Shown: positions 31,393-41,752 of the stretch, in pieces
Layout of the letters: the number at the start of each line of letters is the position of its first letter
How positions within the stretch are numbered: the first letter of the stretch is position 1
From: Ceratodon purpureus
Taxonomy: Eukaryota > Streptophyta > Bryopsida > Pseudoditrichales > Ditrichaceae
Assembly: GCA_014871385.1 (NCBI GenBank)
Contig: CM026429.1
Coordinates: 4,614,083 to 4,678,082, forward strand
DNA length: 64,000 nucleotides
Direction: 5' to 3'
The notes under the pieces: model-generated
The model's database searches: none
The model's input: the letters and a program-made list of their open reading frames with translations, nothing else
Told to the model about the DNA's origin: nothing
Translations under genes and position numbers: made by a program

Positions 31393-31783
31393 CTTAGTTT
31401 AATACAACTTAATAGATAATGTGCTCGTATACACACCGCCGTCTCCTAGAAGGAGACTATGGGACAGTCACCGGTGGCTTTGTGACAGTTGTCAACCACC
31501 AATTGACTGTAAGAAGTTATTTTGTCTCAAATGTCATGAAATAGGCCTATGCGAATGACACTTCATGACAAATGCTCCTCATCACATGCATCCTAAACTT
31601 CATAATGTAAAAGCAAATGGACTCTATAGAGTTATCTCACGTCACCTACCCAAAGCCATGAGGGTGAACCATGTGGCGGTCTATTTTTCAGGGGAGTGAG
31701 GGAGAGTTATGTATCTTCGGACCCCATATACATACATGGATGTTTATACGAGTACATTATCTATGAAGTTGTTTTAAATTAAG
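31393..31783. mobile_element. Inverted-repeat element, possible MITE, about 391 bp
   Basis: The left end starts CTTAGTTTAATACAAC. The last 40 bp or so are its inverted copy with about six mismatches (shared core ATAGATAATGT ... CTCGTATA). The interior is noncoding. A target-site duplication is not clear, so the family is undetermined. It lies between the two copies of the direct repeat. Confidence 0.6.
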
Positions 31784-32292
31784 ACTCCAAGGGTACAGAA
31801 GAACAACACACCAACAAATTCTCACAACATCACCAAAAGAAATCAAGCCTTGCATGATACTAATATAAAAAAATGGATGCATTGCTAAGCACACTTACCA
31901 GGCATGGGGTCTTCATCCAGCTCCTGAAACAAAGAATGTGAAAATGGCTAGAAGATTCCTGGGAAAGGGGGAGAAATAGATGAAATGTTTTTATCTTCGT
32001 CAAGCAGCTCTAATTGCAATCCACGTTCATCTTCTTTTTTAGGAGGATTTGCCATGCGAGTGGAAAATTTCAACCCAGATGCATCAAGAATTGGATCCAA
32101 ATCTGCGTGCTGGGAACTAGAACCATGGTGCTGGGTGTCGGGAGCAAATCTGCCATGCAAAAGTAACTCTCGTCAATAGGCAGTATGAAGCTCCTTCAAC
32201 AGCGTGAGTTGCATCTCGTCAAACATAACCTTCAATTCACCTTCTTCATCTCGACACTATCGGAAAAACCCTAAACTAGGAAAATTTTCATA

Positions 32293-33105
32293 TGAAAGGG
32301 TATATTGTGTTGAAATTATTGATGATTGTAGATATATTTGACAACAAATTAAAATTTCATGTTGTTGATTGAATATTTGTTGTTATATGAAGAAAGAAAA
32401 TACCATAGTGCTAATGTTGTGGTGTTGCCATAAATTGGAGGGAACCTCTCGGGAACCTTTAGTTACGCAAAAAATAGTTTTCAAATGTTAATTTTTAAAC
32501 AACAAAGGATATTTTTTCTTGTTTTTGAGGTTTTTTTAGTTTTATATTTTTACTTATAAGAAGATAAATTCTTGCTCTTAGTAGACTAGGGCTACGCAAT
32601 GCCACGCAAAATCATCAACAAAAATCATAATTTTAAAAATTAGAATGTAATTTTTTAAATTTGAATATAAAAAGTGAAATGTGTTCATGTAAAAATAAAA
32701 TAAAATAAAATATACACAAAAAATGAATGAAGTCGAGTTTTCTTTTGTTTTTAAAATATGTTAATAGATTTTTAAATAATTTTGCAATAATTTTTTGAAT
32801 AGCCATTTATATTATCTACATAACCTTTCAAACATCCTTTCAAGTTTTCAACTCCAACTTCAATCTCTTCTTTCTTTTCATAATACCAAAGGACATGACA
32901 ACAATGGTCACTACGCTTACTACGACTACTATTATTTTTCTTCAATTTTTTTCCATGGTAAAATCCTCTCCGAGTTGCTCATTGATGGAATAATATTTAA
33001 AAGAATTAAAATTTACTTTTTGATTGTTTTAATTGTTATATTTTTAGTTATCCAAAAACAACTCACAAAAAAAACTTTTCTTACTACTATTTATCTTTTC
33101 AATTT
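32293..33105. repeat. Direct repeat, copy 2, interrupted by about 405 bp
   Basis: Homology to the 30767-31155 block runs to 32585 (ending CTTAGTAGA), stops, and resumes at 32991 (TAATATTTAAAAGAATT). The 405 bp between (32586-32990) have no counterpart in copy 1. Confidence 0.7.
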
Positions 33106-35025
33106 TAGGGGACAAGAAAATTTTAAAACATAAATTAATGCAAGATTTTATTTGACATGCATTTATACAAATAACGTGATTAAATAAAACTCATTGACTT
33201 GTAAATGGTCAAAGGTTTTTATGTTGGATGGAGGAGATGCGAGGGTTGGAAAGAAAAGAGTGGATCTATGTCTGCAATAGACTTATGCAACTCTGTAGAG
33301 ATAAATAGATAAAATTAAAAAATATTTATTTTAAATTAGATTTATATAGTAAATAATTCTACATGATTCACGCAATTTGAACTTATATACATGATAAACA
33401 ACCAAACTTTCTAGCGCTTGCTTGTATATTTCACACTAAGTTGCTAAAAAAAATTAAAGAAAAAAATTCAAAATTGCACTTTTATAAAAATATCTATGAC
33501 TTATTTAAAGGACTCTAAAAAAATTCCTCAATAACAACCTTCCTCAACTAAATTGTATATCCTATTCATATGGGAACTAATCTCTAAATTCATTCTAGCC
33601 ACATGAAAATATAATCTTTGTCTCTTATACAATCCAGTCTTTTAATACCAAGAGTTCATTTGCCATTTATATAATTACATCACTTTTTATTTAGTAACAT
33701 AATCAACTCAAAGTTTAGATTAACCACTAAATGTTTTTGATGTTTTAAGAGAAAAATTGATAAAATAGACCACCAATAACAACAAGCTATTTATTTCTAA
33801 AATTGATGATTGTAAGATTTGTAATTATAGACTTGTTAACTTACCTTCAACACAAAGGCATATACCAATTTCAAAAGCGATTTATTGTATTGATTAGGAA
33901 ATACAAGGTTCAGAGGAACTATTACAATAATTATTACTCCAAATTCTAGACCAAAATCTGGTTTTAAAGAAATTTTGAAGTTAAAAGCTTTGAATAATGG
34001 TGTTGTATAAATTTGACCTTATAGTAAAAGTCCAAATGAAATTAGGAGTAGTGGATCTTAGTACCAAGATTTTTTTATCGTAAATGATAAATTAGATTGA
34101 ATTGTAACACTAATATTCTCTTGATTTTTATTATTCACCAAAGGAACATTATTTAATAGTTTTAGGTTTAAATTTAGGTTTGAATTCATGTGATGAAGAG
34201 AAATCATATAGATTTTGAATCAAAGGTGAGAAAAATCATCAAAATTTAAAGTTTTGTACTACAATATTGGAGGTCGTTCTATAAACACATACTTATATAA
34301 ATAGAGTATTTACCCTCATAAGGCATTAGCCTTAACTCATTTAATGTATTCAAAATTCAACTATTATCCATGCCAATTCACCACAAAGAATTGGTTGAAT
34401 TTTTTAACAAGAAGATAATAGCTTAGAGAAGTGAACATATCTTTTTCACATGCATGATAGGACTGCGAGGCTCTTTTAGTGACCAAATCCTTGAGCCATC
34501 GACCAAACATTGTGTGGGACCAGAGTATTTCAAATTTCTGCACTTTTTGAAAAATTTGATACAAAGTATTTAAATTGAATGGTGTGATGTAGAGAAAATG
34601 TATTTGAAAACCATGTAAAGGTTAAGAAAATACTACTTTGTTATAAATATTTGATTGTTTGGTTATATTATATAAGAAACTACTTCAACATTGGAGTATC
34701 TTATGTAAAGTGCATAAACAACCGTAAAAATACTTATCTAATCATTTATCTCAAATGCCAAAGCAACCATACAATGGTCGCACATACACAGTCTTGATTT
34801 TTTGTTTGTCAAACCTTAAATTGCACTCAATTTATCCTTATAGGACGATAATGAGCATCAACCACTAAGACAAACAAAAATTGATTGGCAAACAACAATA
34901 ACATACAACTTAAGATCAACATAGATAAGTTCTAAACCTTTGTTTTAACTATTATTTAAAAATTTCACAAAATATCCATTTCACTTTGCCATCTAGTCCT
35001 TCAAACCGCCGTTCTATGCAACTTG

Positions 35026-35683
35026 TAAACAAAATCATACACTCTTAAAGTGGAATTTTTCCTCAAACTGCCATAAATTGATGGAGTTACTCCACTACAG
35101 TAGAACCTGCCTAAACTAATACTGTTGGGACCATTAGATTAGGGAGGTTATTAGTTAATGGAGGTTGGATGTACTACTTGCTGATGTAATAGTACTGCTG
35201 GGACCATTAAATGAGGGAGGTTATTAGTTTAGACAGTAAGGTTATTAGTTTAGACAGTATTAGTTTAGACAGGTTCTACTGTAATAGGAGTCTTTGCAAG
35301 TTGATTGCCATCATGTCCTTTATCTTTTTGTAAAGTTAAAAATTTGATCAAAATAGATAGTCAACTTTGAATGCATAGTTGTCACTTCCACATCATACCA
35401 AAGCTTTGCATATCTTACAAAGGATTGAATTCCCTAGACTATTCCATCATTCAAAAAACATTTAAAAAAAAAAAGAGGTTAATGTAAGCTTCTATCTAAC
35501 TTGTACAACTACTAGATTCTACAAATTCTATAATACTTCTTAGATACTCACACACCAAGCTTCAAAGCATGCATGGCACTATGATTAATGAATGTTGAAG
35601 TTTACTAGTAAAACATCCGTCCACGGCTAAATTTGTTTAAGTGCAAACTTCCAGTTTAGTTTAAGAGTGTATGATTTTGTTTA
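35026..35683. repeat. Perfect 24-bp inverted repeat bracketing 658 bp
   Basis: A 24-base sequence beginning TAAACAAAATCATACACTC (35026-35049) recurs exactly inverted at 35660-35683. The bracketed DNA is noncoding and contains the pogo-type MITE. It may be an older MITE that received the smaller one. No clear target duplication is seen. Confidence 0.6.
35098..35281. mobile_element. pogo/Emigrant-type MITE, 184 bp
   Basis: The left end reads CAGTAGAACCTGCCTAAACT and continues AATACTG. The right end is its inverted copy with a single mismatch. TA flanks both sides (35096-35097 and 35282-35283). The CAGTA(G/A)AACCT start and TA duplication are the hallmarks of pogo-like MITEs such as Emigrant and Lemi1. 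High end identity suggests recent activity. Confidence 0.88.
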
Positions 35684-36369
35684 TATATATCCATTATATA
35701 TCTTGAGATATGCCATTAAAAGAGGCTTGGTGCACTCACATTGTATATGGTTCATGAAGTGCATAGACAACGCATATGATTTATAAAGTGCTAAAATCAT
35801 CTATATTATTATGAAGATCTAGTATTATTCTTGAGCAGAGATTCCTTTCTTGAGTTGGAGGGCTTTTTCTTCTGCATATCTTCATAGGTGACTAGAAGAT
35901 TCTACGAAGAAAGTGCACCACTTGATGTTTTTAGAACAAATATAATTTTACAAAATGATTTGTTCAAAACAAAGATAGAGAGGAGGGCAACAGAGCTTGG
36001 GTGTGACTTTAGTGCTGAATAATTGAGGCGAGAAGAACAAGGAGGAAGGCAACTTTAGGCTGGCTTTAAATTAATAGTCCCCACTCACTCCCGAGGTTAC
36101 CTCCCTCTTTCTAACTTCGGAGTAAAAAAATCTTAAACTATTGCTCTGATTCGTTGAGAGCTCCGAGACAGGTGAAGAGACCTCATAGGATTAGGGTTCC
36201 AAATGGTGCAGAGTGTGTCTCCGCCTTACATACCCGGACACCTGGTTTAAGACCCGGACACCCGGTTTAATCCTAGTAATGATTTATAACTGGCTAAAAT
36301 TTAGCTCAAATACTATCAATTAAAATTATCATCCTAAAGATACAATTATCCCTCAGTGTCAATTTGCAA

Positions 36370-36458
36370 AAATCATTCAGAAATCACAATAGCATGTTAA
36401 AATCACTCAGAAATCACAGTAGCATGTTGAAATCATTGAGAAATCACAGTAGCATGTT
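36370..36458 (+). repeat. Tandem repeat of about 30 bp, target of the piggyBac insertion
   Basis: Three consecutive units (36370-36398, 36399-36428, 36429-36458) each end in TAGCATGTT and contain CAGAAATCACA or GAGAAATCACA. The sequence after the element (TTAAAATCAGTG..ATCACAG) resembles the beginning of a fourth unit, so the element inserted in this array. Confidence 0.75.
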
Positions 36459-37324
36459 AACCCCTAAAGGAGCTTGCTCTCCGGAGCAGGTCAGGAATAC
36501 AGGAACTCTGTAAAGGCGTAGGTGAACTCCGAACCTCGGTAGCAAAGGTTCTGTTCATGATTTTTGATGGCACTTGTTGGGTAATCTGTGTGCGGAAGTG
36601 TAGAAGATAGAGGTCGAATGAATTTGTCGATCGAGTATGTGTTCGATTTATGAGGAATTTCGTAGTGGGAGGGGGTGCAAACTCCGGTGAAATTGCGATA
36701 CGTATGTGCCTCGCGAGTCCACGGGTCCAGGATCGCCATCGGTTATAGGCCCTACGGTTGGCACGGTTCCCGACGATGCGTGTCAGAGACGGTGAGCCGG
36801 TCACTTCGGTTACCTGGAGAACCGGTCCCCTGTAATCACGGGGAAGTTCGGCGGTACTTTGGGATGGTGTCCAGACGCGTGGACGAATAGGAAGAGAGTT
36901 CTGACGGTTTGGCCGTGTCCCACGACAGTGGATCACCAACCGCCGTGAAGTCCATGGGGTGCGGCCTCACATTCGGTTACTGGAGAGCACCGAAAACACA
37001 ATCGCTCTCAGTGAGCACTGATAGAGCACACCTTACGAAGTGGGGAAATATACTTTATAAATTTGTGCGGTGCTTCTTCCACAGACAGAAGAAGGAAAAC
37101 CCCTGCCTACATATCAGCCTATGTTCGAGGTGATGGTCAAATTCAATACCGAGAGTTTGAGAATGTCTTTACTGCGACCTTCTAGTAAGAGAGCAGACGA
37201 CGTATCTACATAGAGACAGAACTGACACGAAGTAGTGGACATGTAGCAACTATGTACAGATTGTTCATATGGCTCGGAAGACACAGTGGAGCCAAGAGTT
37301 TCTACTCTGAATTGAGAGGCCTAT

Positions 37325-38690
37325 TCACTCCTTTGTTACCTTGAATTCCACATATCCTACTTTTGTAAACAATAGAGTATCGCCGAGGCCAAAGTTGTTG
37401 GAGGTGCAGAACTCCGGCCAACCTTTGGTGAAGAAACACTGCGTCTGCGTTTTCGCCTCATGGCACATTGTCCTGACAATCGCTTCCGTTACAGGCCCCG
37501 TCAGTACGTAATCTTTCTGCTTGAAGCCAGCCTCCCCCTCAGCGCGCCAATACGCTGTGGGAATGTCCTGCCAGGATATGTATATATGCGCATGGGTTAC
37601 CTTGGGAAAAAGAGTACAACAAATTCGCACTAAACCTATGCACTCGGAAATTAGGAATTCAATTTTCTATTGTCATTCAGGTGAAATAAAGAAACGACAG
37701 CAAATGGGTACAGTCGAAATCATGGAAAGAAGATTGCAAACGGAACTCACAAGTCTGCCTGACTTCTGCTGGAGGAGATGTGATTTGCGGAGTGTCTTCC
37801 GGAAGTGGGGAAGATGGGTCATTGCAGGGCGAACTCGTGCACGAGACTGAATGCCTTCGGATTGCGGGACCTGCGCAGCTTCACGTTCATCGAAGAGAAT
37901 GTCAAGCAAGACGTCGTCAACCTCGGGTTTAGGGTGAAGAAGGTCGGGGACAGGTATTTCCTCCCATGCTCCAGCGTCGCGTGTAGGTAGACGTCCATGC
38001 TGGCGAGGGCGCAGCGCCTTGGGAAGGCCACACTTAGGCAGGGACGGGACTGCCGCATTCTGAACCGCCGGTTTCTCATCCGGGGAAGACTCCAAGACGC
38101 CGCTACGGCGGTGGATTTCCACGGCCAGGCAACGATCATCAATCACCTCGAAGGTGAGGAATGCACCCACCCCGAGGTGGTTGTCCGCAAGGAATTTTGA
38201 CCACCCACAACAGACAGACTTCGCGGAAATTGTAGCAAAACCACTGCCGTCGACGCGCTCCAGCTCTAGGGGCCACTCCCTCCACGTTGTGATGGACATC
38301 ACAAGGGCGCACTTCGACTCCCCTGGCCAACCTGTACTCGTAGTAAACGTGGTCGGGATCTCCTGCCACACCAACATGAAGATCACATAAGAAAAGAGGT
38401 GTACTTCCATGTCCTCGAAGGACTCTGCTGCAACGGACCTAGGTTGAGAGACGCCATGTCCATGTCGACTAAGTGTAGACAGGGGTACTCACCAGTGGAG
38501 AGTTCGGCGCGGTCGATGACACTGTCAAAGCAAAATACCGGGCTCCGACATCGTTCAGCTCTTGGAGAATCTCCATCACGGTTCGTTCAAGAGCCATGTC
38601 GTGGAGCTGCTGCTGCACTGTTCGCTGAATGAGGGGCTTCCCCGAAGGTGAAGGAATACAGGGAGTACTTGGGCTGTGGGGCAAGACCAT
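37325..38690 (-). CDS. Two-B3-domain protein carried by the piggyBac element
   Basis: Three exons, 38493-38690, 37751-38362 and 37325-37567, join with phase-0 introns (GTGAGT donors, CAG acceptors) to 350 residues. The first B3 domain is about residues 67-152 (EIPTTF, CGWSKFLADNHLGVGAFLTFEV) and the second about 271-350 (DIPTAY, FFTKGWPEFCTSNNFGLGDTLLF). The W-x-F...N-L-G-x-G-D/A...F pattern is that of B3 DNA-binding folds in plant transcription factors. Each B3 domain begins exactly at an exon start. The linker is proline- and basic-rich. It may bind element or host DNA; the role is unknown. It lies wholly within the inverted repeats, so it is cargo or an element gene rather than a host neighbour. 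The start codon choice is tentative. Confidence 0.78.
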
Positions 38691-39622
38691 AGAGGTGAGA
38701 GTGCTTAGAACATGTGAGAGTGCAGTGGGCGTTTACAGCGCATGAAAATGAAATAGTTAGAGTGGAGGAAGACACCTGAATTGCTGCTTAGGCTTTGGCT
38801 CATTATGGGCCGTACGCGCTCTTAAATCTCCTTACGGCTAGGTGTAATGACAGTATCTGATCGAGATCGGTGAATCATGAGCAACAAGTCCCGTCAACAA
38901 CGGCGTGTCACTTCAGTAATCATGAAATCAATCCACTGGGGACTTAGGGGTCTCACCTGCAACTCCAAGTATGGAGATTCTAGCGCACCTTCGTTGGCGC
39001 TGAGCTAGGATTGAGTCCCTCTTGAATCCTGGATTCCCCCAATCAGGACGTATAACCGAAGACATGGCACAAAACACCCCCTCCTATCTGTCAGAACAAT
39101 CACAGAAAACTGTAACTAAGAACGACAACTCCCAGTAAAAGGGAATCGACAAAGCAATAAGAGCAATGCCCATGAGTCTGTGCACAAAAATGTGTTTCAG
39201 AAGTGCACCCCCCGTCACGTACAGGTCGGAGCCAGTCGAGGATGGAACTCTCGGAACTCCAACCATGTCCAATGAAAGAAACACATCGCGAAACCTGAAT
39301 CACTGTGCAAGATGCACTTCAAGGGTGCACAACGTAACAGAGCCGGGATGCGTATATAAACCACATACCTTACTGAACTTCCATAAAAGGAGTTTACAAG
39401 GACACGAGTTCGTTAAAGTTCATAGGGTCCAGGAGCATTCTAAAATACAAAACATCATAGTGATGACGAGAACAGGCGCGGCTCAGAAGCTGGGAAATTC
39501 CAAAAAAACAAATACATGGTCCGACGAGAAGAAGAGTGGCCGAACACGAATAACAAAGTCTTCAGGAGACCGGGGAGATACACATAGTTTTGCTAAGCAG
39601 AGTGACAGAGAAGGGCCGGAAG
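38691..39622. other. Intergenic stretch within the piggyBac element
   Basis: The region separates the B3 gene start from the stop of the acidic ORF. A plus-strand frame (39166-39633) has no domain and no supporting context. It is presumably the promoter region of the B3 gene and the 3' region of the upstream ORF. Confidence 0.4.
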
Positions 39623-40312
39623 TTAGTCAGTGACGTCGTCCAGCAGCGGCGACGGCGCGCCATGCCGGTCACGGTCGATGTCGTCAGAGGAGCAGGCGCT
39701 CCCCTCGTCTTCAGAGTCCGATCCCGTGGGCACTACTGGTGGAGGTCGCCCCACAGTGTTTGCCGAAGCCGCTGTCGCTTCACCGACGGGCACGACCTGC
39801 ATTCGAGGGGGGGGCAGAGGCCGGTCCATGGCGTCTACATGGTAAACTCCGGTGAATCTGGCGACGGCTTGATATTGCGCCTCGCAGGTAGGGGACCAAT
39901 CCCAGACGAAGTCATCGTCGAGGAGATGAGTCAGCGCACCATACGGGGGGAGTTCGACGTCCCAGTTCACCTGCTCAAAGAGCTCGAGACGCCGTAGCCA
40001 CTCCCGCACCTCCTCCACAGTGGACGGTCGCTGCAAAGACACTTGGTCAAATCGCCGCTTCATCCTTGCGAGTCTGAGCAATTCTTCGGGCTTAGAAAGA
40101 AGAGAAGTAGGTGAAGAAATCAGAATATGATCTACTGTTGGGGGAGGGCTTACCTTCTGGACTATTTAATGGCGTCTCAAATGAGTACCTTCCAGGCACA
40201 CTTGTCCCGGACGACGCAGCTTCCGTTGACAACCTCTAATGCGAAATCCCTGGGTACAGAGATTGCAATGAAGAACACTTTTGGGACTACACTCCAGCGG
40301 CGTACCCTGCGC
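39623..40312 (-). CDS. Acidic-tailed protein of the piggyBac element, partial model
   Basis: The last exon (39623-40090) follows a TTTCTAAG acceptor and encodes 155 residues: a charged helical start (EELLRLARMKRRF, EEVREWLRRLELFEQ), then a proline-rich part and an acidic end (GSDSEDEGS, SSDDIDRDR). An upstream exon ending at 40189 (donor GTACTC) joins in phase 0. It reads VPRDFALEVVNGSCVVRDKC, which could be the first half of a B3 domain; that is tentative. The 5' end is not resolved. I do not recognise the family. Same strand and element as the transposase and the B3 gene. Confidence 0.4.
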
Positions 40313-41752
40313 AGGTCCAGCACGAATCCAGGAGAACGATGTCACGGTCTAACGTGAGAACTGAGGACGGGTCTCCCCTTCAACGACTTCATGTGCCTGC
40401 GATCGAGACGGCCAGTACAGAGAAGTATACTTGGAGCCAAGCCTGACGCGGACAGTGGACGACGAGACAGGGGAAATGACAAGTGCAGGAGCACTCATAC
40501 GACGACTGAAGTGTCATTGAACTGAAATGCCTCCGGTACAGCAGAAATGCAGCAAGTGCGTGAGGGGGGGGGGGGGGGGCAGGGACAGTGGACACTCACC
40601 TACGGTTCACGGCAGAAGAGCGGCCCGTGAATGGGAAATGAGGTATTGCTGTCACCACGCTCTTGGGACTGATTAGATAGAGCTGACTCCCGGATTCTGT
40701 AAGTGCTGGTAAATGCATGTGGAATCTGCCTCGTCATACCCGGAGGCACGAAGTTCGTCCATTCGTCTCTGTCTTCCTACAGAAGTAACTGCATGTACAC
40801 AGTAAGTCCGGCACATAGAAATATCATTGAACTGAACCGACGCCAATGTAAGAAGCGAAGTAAGTATAGAGGAACTACAATAGCGGGTGAAACATGGATT
40901 GAACTCATACTCTAAGTTCCTGTAATCACAAAGAACACAGTTTAGCGTGGACCAGCAATGTAAGAGACAGAGGCCAGAGTTACCTCCTAGAAGAAGTTAC
41001 CTTGGATGGGGAAGGTACCTCCCAGAAGCGGGCAATTACACTGTGGCGCGATTGAAAAAACCTCAGATTCCTCCAGCGCACCGCGGAACAACCCTAAACC
41101 AAAAAGGGCCGGGCTACAGTGACGAGCACAGAAGAACCGGAGAACGCACTGACTCCACAAACGCATATGACAAACTCCAGAAACGCACATCATTCCGGCA
41201 CAGAGAATGGTGACCACCGGTCAACCAATAAACGTAGCACACACCGAATGAAGAAATGCAAGAAATCCACTGCCAAGCCTAATCATCTGAGGCGGTATTG
41301 CGCGCAGACGAAGAGGATGTGCACATTTACAGACTGCGTTCAGGATGTTCAGCGGCCAGCATTTACAAACAAAGTACGAGTCTCGGGGCGGGTAGTTCGT
41401 GAAGTAATGTCAGTGCGTTCAAAATGTAGATGCATGCATTCCTACGCAAGCGCGACCCTAAGAAGTGGGTCCAAAAAAACACTTCACAGCGCTACTCTGG
41501 TGGTGCACGATGTCCACGGATGTCCACAGCCCTTCGCTCGTACGGGGTTCTGGTCTTTGGTGCGACGATATGACATGCCCTTCAGTCACAGCGACCGACG
41601 CCGTTTTCGCCGAGGGGAGGAGCTAGGTAATTCCTTTGCGGCGGATTCCACCAGGAGGTGGAAGGTGGACCACGTCTCCCACCATGTCCGATCAGCGACT
41701 CCCTCCTGCCATGACCACGGACGACGGAAGTCAGAGACAGTAAATCATACCT
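40313..41752. other. Unresolved stretch between transposase stop and acidic ORF
   Basis: A run of G at about 40564-40579 and several short frames are present. On the minus strand a possible exon just after a TGGCAG acceptor (about 41595-41707) ends in a basic SPRRKRRRSL and a stop. It could be an alternative end for a transcript of the element: a GTATGA donor lies just after the transposase stop codon. No gene model can be fixed by eye. Confidence 0.35.

Larger units (their letters stand above)
29819..36456. other. AT-rich, repeat-dense spacer between MetAP2 and the piggyBac element
   Basis: Above the MetAP2 start the plus strand is very C/A-rich with frequent short repeats (to about 30.2 kb), fitting a leader or promoter. 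From 30.7 kb the sequence becomes strongly AT-rich and carries a duplicated block, inverted-repeat elements and a pogo-type MITE. Minus-strand open stretches near 31.9-32.26 kb with plausible splice sites look like isolated exon relics, but I cannot identify them. No intact gene is visible. Confidence 0.5.

Noticed and set aside
31430..31460. ACACACCGCCGTCTCC resembles the 3' end of small-subunit rRNA
   Set aside because: Match is too short and the surrounding sequence does not follow rRNA; it lies inside an inverted-repeat element.
36457..36939. 160-codon minus-strand frame at the left piggyBac end
   Set aside because: It runs through the terminal inverted repeat and TTAA and has no domain; chance frame in GC-rich DNA.
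40564..40579. Run of G considered as a feature
   Set aside because: Simple mononucleotide tract; may be an assembly-sensitive site but carries no other signal.
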